Part shown: one piece after another, positions 60,776 through 64,000 of the stretch | How the letters are laid out: each line of letters begins with the position of its first letter | Position numbering within the stretch: position 1 is the stretch's first letter | Source: Muricoccus roseus | GTDB taxonomy: Bacteria > Pseudomonadota > Alphaproteobacteria > Acetobacterales > Acetobacteraceae | Direction of reading: 5' to 3' | Assembly (NCBI RefSeq): GCF_900141905.1 | Contig: NZ_FQZF01000012.1 | Coordinates: forward strand, 62,001-126,000 | Length of the DNA: 64,000 nt | Position numbers and translations under genes: made by a program | Notes under the pieces: generated by a model | Seen by the model: only the letters and a program-made list of their open reading frames with translations | Told to the model about the DNA's origin: nothing | Databases searched by the model: none

Positions 60776-63142
60776 ATGGCTCAGTATCCATCGCTCATCA
60801 CCCTCGGCGCGCTGGACGGGACGACGGGCCTCCGGCTCGCCGGGGCCCTCGCCGGCGACCGCGCCGGCAGCTCCGTCGCCTCCGCCGGAGACGTGAACGG
60901 CGACGGGCTGGAGGACATCCTGATCGGTGCGCTCGGGGCGAATGGCGGGGCCGGCGCGGCCTACATCGTCTTCGGCCGCCAGGGCGGCCCGCCGGCCGAC
61001 CTCTCCCTGGCCACGCTCGATGGCACCAACGGCTTCCGCGTCGATGGCGGCGGGGGCAGCCTCCTCGCGGGCAGCTCCGTCTCCTCGGCCGGCGACATCA
61101 ACGGCGACGGCTTCGACGACATCCTCATCGGCGCGCCGGGCACGCTGGGGCAGACGGGCGCGACCTATGTCATCTACGGCCAGGCCGGCCCCTTCGACCC
61201 CTCGGTGAACCTCGCCTCGCTCGACGGCACGAACGGCGTCCGCATCCTCGGCCAGCCCTCCTCGAGCGCCGGCCAGTCCGTCTCCTCCGCCGGGGACGTG
61301 AATGGCGACGGGATCGACGACTTCATCATCGGCGCCCCGGATGCCACCTGGATCGGCCTGCCCTTCGGCGCCGTCCATGTCGTCTTCGGCACGGCCGACG
61401 GCATGCCGGCCGATCTGTCCCTGGACAGCCTGGATGGCACGAACGGGTTCCGCATCAACGGCGCCACCCCCTTCTCCCGGACCGGAGCCTCCGTCTCCTC
61501 GGCGGGGGATGTGAACGGGGACGGTTTCGACGACCTCCTAATCGGCGCACCCAATGGCCTCGGCAGCGATTCGGGCAGCGGCGCGGCCTATGTGCTCTTC
61601 GGGCGCGCGAGTGGCTTCACGTCCGACATGCTGTTCAGCGGGCTGGATGGCACGAACGGCTTCCGCATCCCCGGTGCCGCGGCCGGGGACCGGCTCGGCA
61701 CCTCCGTCGCCTCGGCGGGCGACGTGAATGGCGACGGATATGACGACATCATCGTCGGCCGCCCGGTCGCACAAGGCGGAAACCCCACCGCCGCCTATGT
61801 CGTGCTCGGCCATGCGGGCAGCTTCCTCGCGGATCTGCCGCCGGCCACCCTCTTGGGCCTCAACGGCTTCTCCATCAGCGCGCCCTTCTCCTTCGACGCG
61901 GCGGGCACCTCGGTCGCCTCCGCCGGGGACGTCAACGGTGATGGCTTCGACGACCTCCTGATCGGTGCGCCAGGCCCGAGCGGCGGTTTCCTGCTCGGCA
62001 GCACCTATGTGGTCTTCGGCCAGGCCTTCAGCTTCCCGGTCGTGGATCTCGGTACGCTGGACGGGACGAACGGCTTCCGTCTCGGGGGCGAGCAGCCCGG
62101 CGACATGGCCGGCCTGTCCGTCTCCTCGGCCGGGGACGTGAACGGCGACGGGTTCGACGATCTCGCCGTCGGCGCGAACGCCTCCAGCCTCGGTGGCGCG
62201 GGCAGCGGCGCGGCCTACATCATCTATGGCCGCGCGCCCGACACGGCGGTGAACCGCTCGGGCACCAACGCGGACCAGACCCTGGCCGGCGGCGCCTTCG
62301 ACGACACGCTGGACGGCGCCGGCGGGGCGGACCGTCTTTTCGGCGGCGCGGGCAACGACACCTATTTCGTCGACAATGCGGGCGACGAGCTGCGCGAGGA
62401 GGCGGGCGCCGGCGGCGACGTGGTCTGGGCGAGCACGGGCTGGACCCTGGGCGCCGGCCAGGCCGTGGAGGTCATCCGCGCCAATGCCGGGGCGTCCGGC
62501 ATCACCCTCACCGGGAACGAGCTGGCCAACTGGCTCGTCAGCGGCGCCGGGGAGGACGTGCTCGCCGGGGGTCTCGGCAATGACAGCTTCCACGTGAATG
62601 ACGCGGGGGACCAGGTGATCGAGGCCGCGGGGGGCGGCACGGACACGGTCATCGCCTATGTCAGCTACGCCCTGGCCAGCGGCCAGGAGATCGAGGTGCT
62701 GCGCGCGAATCCCGAAGCAGCGGGGCTGATGCTCACGGGCAACGAGTTCGCCAACCGCGTCATCGGCGCGGATGGCATCGACATCCTGGTCGGCGGCCTT
62801 GGCCAGGACACCCTGACCGGCGGCGCCGGCGAGGACAGCTTCCTGTTCCAGAGCCTCGCGGACAGCCTCGCCAGCGCGTCCCGCGACCTCATCAGCGATT
62901 TCGTCTCGGGTGAGGACCGGATCAACCTCTCCGCCCTCCAGGCGGTGGAGGGCGCCGAGCTGGACCAGGCCTTCACCTTCCTCGGCACCGGCGGCTTCAC
63001 CAAGCAGGCGGGCCAGTTGCACCAGATCACAGCGGGCTCGAACACCATCGTCGAAGGTGATGTGAACGGCGATGCCAGGGCCGACTTCCAGATCCTCATC
63101 AAGGGCCACCTCACCCTCCAGCACGCCGACTTCGTGCTGTAG
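60776..63142 (+). CDS. Secreted FG-GAP beta-propeller protein with RTX/serralysin-type C-terminus
   Basis: A 788-residue protein with no N-terminal signal. Seven FG-GAP repeats occupy roughly residues 1-490, each with a core like SSVASAGDVNGDGFDDILIG followed by an AAYVVFG-type strand. The DVNGDG loops are calcium-binding and seven copies fit an integrin-alpha-like seven-bladed propeller. The rest contains RTX-type glycine/aspartate nonapeptides (GGAGNDTYFVD, GGLGNDSFHV, GGAGEDSFLF) alternating with LTGNELAN-type spacers. The end resembles the serralysin C-terminal domain (LISDFVSGEDRINLSAL). That C-terminus is the signal for type I secretion, but no T1SS genes are adjacent. AGGAGG lies nine bases before ATG 60776. 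Confidence 0.9.
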   Translation: MAQYPSLITLGALDGTTGLRLAGALAGDRAGSSVASAGDVNGDGLEDILIGALGANGGAGAAYIVFGRQGGPPADLSLATLDGTNGFRVDGGGGSLLAGSSVSSAGDINGDGFDDILIGAPGTLGQTGATYVIYGQAGPFDPSVNLASLDGTNGVRILGQPSSSAGQSVSSAGDVNGDGIDDFIIGAPDATWIGLPFGAVHVVFGTADGMPADLSLDSLDGTNGFRINGATPFSRTGASVSSAGDVNGDGFDDLLIGAPNGLGSDSGSGAAYVLFGRASGFTSDMLFSGLDGTNGFRIPGAAAGDRLGTSVASAGDVNGDGYDDIIVGRPVAQGGNPTAAYVVLGHAGSFLADLPPATLLGLNGFSISAPFSFDAAGTSVASAGDVNGDGFDDLLIGAPGPSGGFLLGSTYVVFGQAFSFPVVDLGTLDGTNGFRLGGEQPGDMAGLSVSSAGDVNGDGFDDLAVGANASSLGGAGSGAAYIIYGRAPDTAVNRSGTNADQTLAGGAFDDTLDGAGGADRLFGGAGNDTYFVDNAGDELREEAGAGGDVVWASTGWTLGAGQAVEVIRANAGASGITLTGNELANWLVSGAGEDVLAGGLGNDSFHVNDAGDQVIEAAGGGTDTVIAYVSYALASGQEIEVLRANPEAAGLMLTGNEFANRVIGADGIDILVGGLGQDTLTGGAGEDSFLFQSLADSLASASRDLISDFVSGEDRINLSALQAVEGAELDQAFTFLGTGGFTKQAGQLHQITAGSNTIVEGDVNGDARADFQILIKGHLTLQHADFVL

Positions 63143-63158
63143 GCGCTGCTAGGGGCTG

Positions 63159-64000
63159 CTAGGGGCTGGCCTCCGCGCCGGCCCGCTCGGCCTTCTTCTG
63201 CCGGGCCTTCGCCGCCGCCCGCTTCGGTGCGGGCGGCGCCTTCACCGTCTTCAGCCGGGCGAGCAGGGCCAGCACCGCCGCCTCCTCCGGCCGCAGGCTC
63301 TCCATCTCCTCGCGGAGCTCCTCATCGGCCGCCTCGGCGATCTCCAGCGCGAGCTGCCCGGCCATGTAGCCCTCCAGCAGGTCGGGATGGACATAGCACT
63401 TGCGGCAGACGGTCGGCGTGTTCCCGAGGCGCGAGGAAACCTGCTCGATCGCCGCCCGGATGTTCCGCTTGGCCGCCGCCTGGCTGTCGAAGGTCTCGAA
63501 CTCCCGCAGCGCCAGAGCGGCCATCACCGTGCCGGCCCAGGTGCGGAAGTCCTTGGCCGTGATCTCGCGCCCGGTGATCTCCCGCAGGTATTCGTTCACG
63601 TCGCCGGAGGTGACGTCATGCGGTGTTCCGTCCTCATCCGTATAGGCGAAGAGCTCCTGCCCCGGCAGGTCCTGGCAGTCCCGCACCACCTTGGCCACGC
63701 GCCGGTCCTGCACCCCCAGCTTCCAGGTCTTGCCGCTCTTGCCCTTGAAGGCGAAGCGCATGGTGCCGCCCTCCACCTTCACATGCCGGTTGCGCAGCGT
63801 GGTCAGGCCGAAGGAGCCGTTCTCCTTCGCATAGTCGTCATTGCCCACGCGGATCAGCGTCGTCTCCAGCAGGCGCACGATGGTGGCGAGCACCTTCTCC
63901 CGCGGCAGCCCCTTGCGGCCGAGATCGGCCGCCACCCGCGCGCGGATGGCCGGCAGGGCCGCCGCAAACTCCGCCATATGCTCGTATTTCGTCGCGTCCC
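63159..64000 (-). CDS. DNA topoisomerase IB, poxvirus/eukaryote-like (partial)
   Basis: The 3-prime 279 codons of a type IB topoisomerase; the 5-prime part is beyond the right edge (in-frame residues DATKYEH precede the internal methionine at 63977). It relaxes supercoils by a transient 3-prime phosphotyrosine. Catalytic-domain motifs are LLETTLIRVGNDDYAKENGS, the KGKSGK lysine hairpin, LREITGREITAKDFRTWAGT with the active arginine/histidine-region, and VCRKCYVHPDLLEGY with the nucleophilic tyrosine. The tail is lysine/alanine-rich. Its stop is 16 bp from the convergent FG-GAP gene. The tyrosine-recombinase-like fold should not be taken for a phage integrase. Confidence 0.93.
   Translation of the reverse strand, partial: DATKYEHMAEFAAALPAIRARVAADLGRKGLPREKVLATIVRLLETTLIRVGNDDYAKENGSFGLTTLRNRHVKVEGGTMRFAFKGKSGKTWKLGVQDRRVAKVVRDCQDLPGQELFAYTDEDGTPHDVTSGDVNEYLREITGREITAKDFRTWAGTVMAALALREFETFDSQAAAKRNIRAAIEQVSSRLGNTPTVCRKCYVHPDLLEGYMAGQLALEIAEAADEELREEMESLRPEEAAVLALLARLKTVKAPPAPKRAAAKARQKKAERAGAEASP

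Noticed and set aside
63159..64000. A phage-type tyrosine integrase at the right edge.
   Set aside because: The motif set (VGNDDYAKENGS, ITAKDFRTWAGT, VCRKCYVHP) is that of poxvirus-type topoisomerase IB. There is no att-like repeat, tRNA or phage gene nearby.

Overview
The window is very GC-rich, gene-dense DNA with short or overlapping gene junctions and frequent GTG/TTG starts. It looks like the chromosome of an alphaproteobacterium, most probably a Roseomonas-like member of the Acetobacteraceae. I infer this from gene order (rpiB-glyA-nrdR-ribD-ribE-ribBA; rpoZ-rsh-acpS-lepB-rnc-era-recO; dapA-smpB), a cysteine-free metal site in HemB, an Asp/Glu leucyltransferase and a eukaryote-type topoisomerase IB. 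No rRNA, tRNA, CRISPR array, transposase, integrase or phage gene was recognised. About 54 protein genes are called; two are cut by the window edges (ribBA on the left, topoisomerase IB on the right).

Layout. 1-5.7 kb: a minus-strand riboflavin/one-carbon operon preceded by a secreted hydrolase. 5.8-6.8 kb: hemB. 7-11.8 kb: a lipoprotein-like esterase, then a minus-strand unit of malonyl-CoA decarboxylase, family III CoA-transferase and alpha/beta hydrolase. Divergent from that unit are an aldehyde dehydrogenase and a crotonase-fold protein lacking both hydratase glutamates. 14.3-23.6 kb: the most interesting block, an eight-gene minus-strand operon encoding a Rieske oxygenase, a glutamine-synthetase-like ligase, an ABC importer with one ATPase but two permeases and two near-twin binding proteins, and an MFS carrier. 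A divergent IclR regulator flanks it, and a promoter/operator arrangement can be read in the shared intergenic space. My inference is an uptake and gamma-glutamylation/oxygenation route for an unidentified amine.

23.7-33 kb: a soluble hybrid histidine kinase, a penicillin-acylase-family hydrolase, the leucyltransferase, parC, and an exported protein made of four PPC-like repeats. 33-40.2 kb: the housekeeping run recO-era-rnc-lepB-acpS-rsh-rpoZ followed by folK and a sulfite-oxidase-like molybdoenzyme. 41-50 kb: a complete MdtABC-type RND efflux operon whose first gene is its own outer-membrane factor. 50-58 kb: a hydratase-family protein, smpB-dapA, soluble lytic transglycosylase, a hydrolase, pgpA, a CinA-C amidase, a GNAT acetyltransferase and threonine aldolase. 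58.5-64 kb: a LysR/aldo-keto reductase pair, a large seven-bladed FG-GAP/RTX secreted protein, and the topoisomerase IB.

The main non-coding discovery is a dispersed intergenic repeat family with three copies in the window (6786-7033, 50888-51050, 58250-58488). It is built of hairpins, and two copies show paired base changes in the central stem. Every copy begins 17-24 nt after a stop codon, in the sense orientation of that gene.
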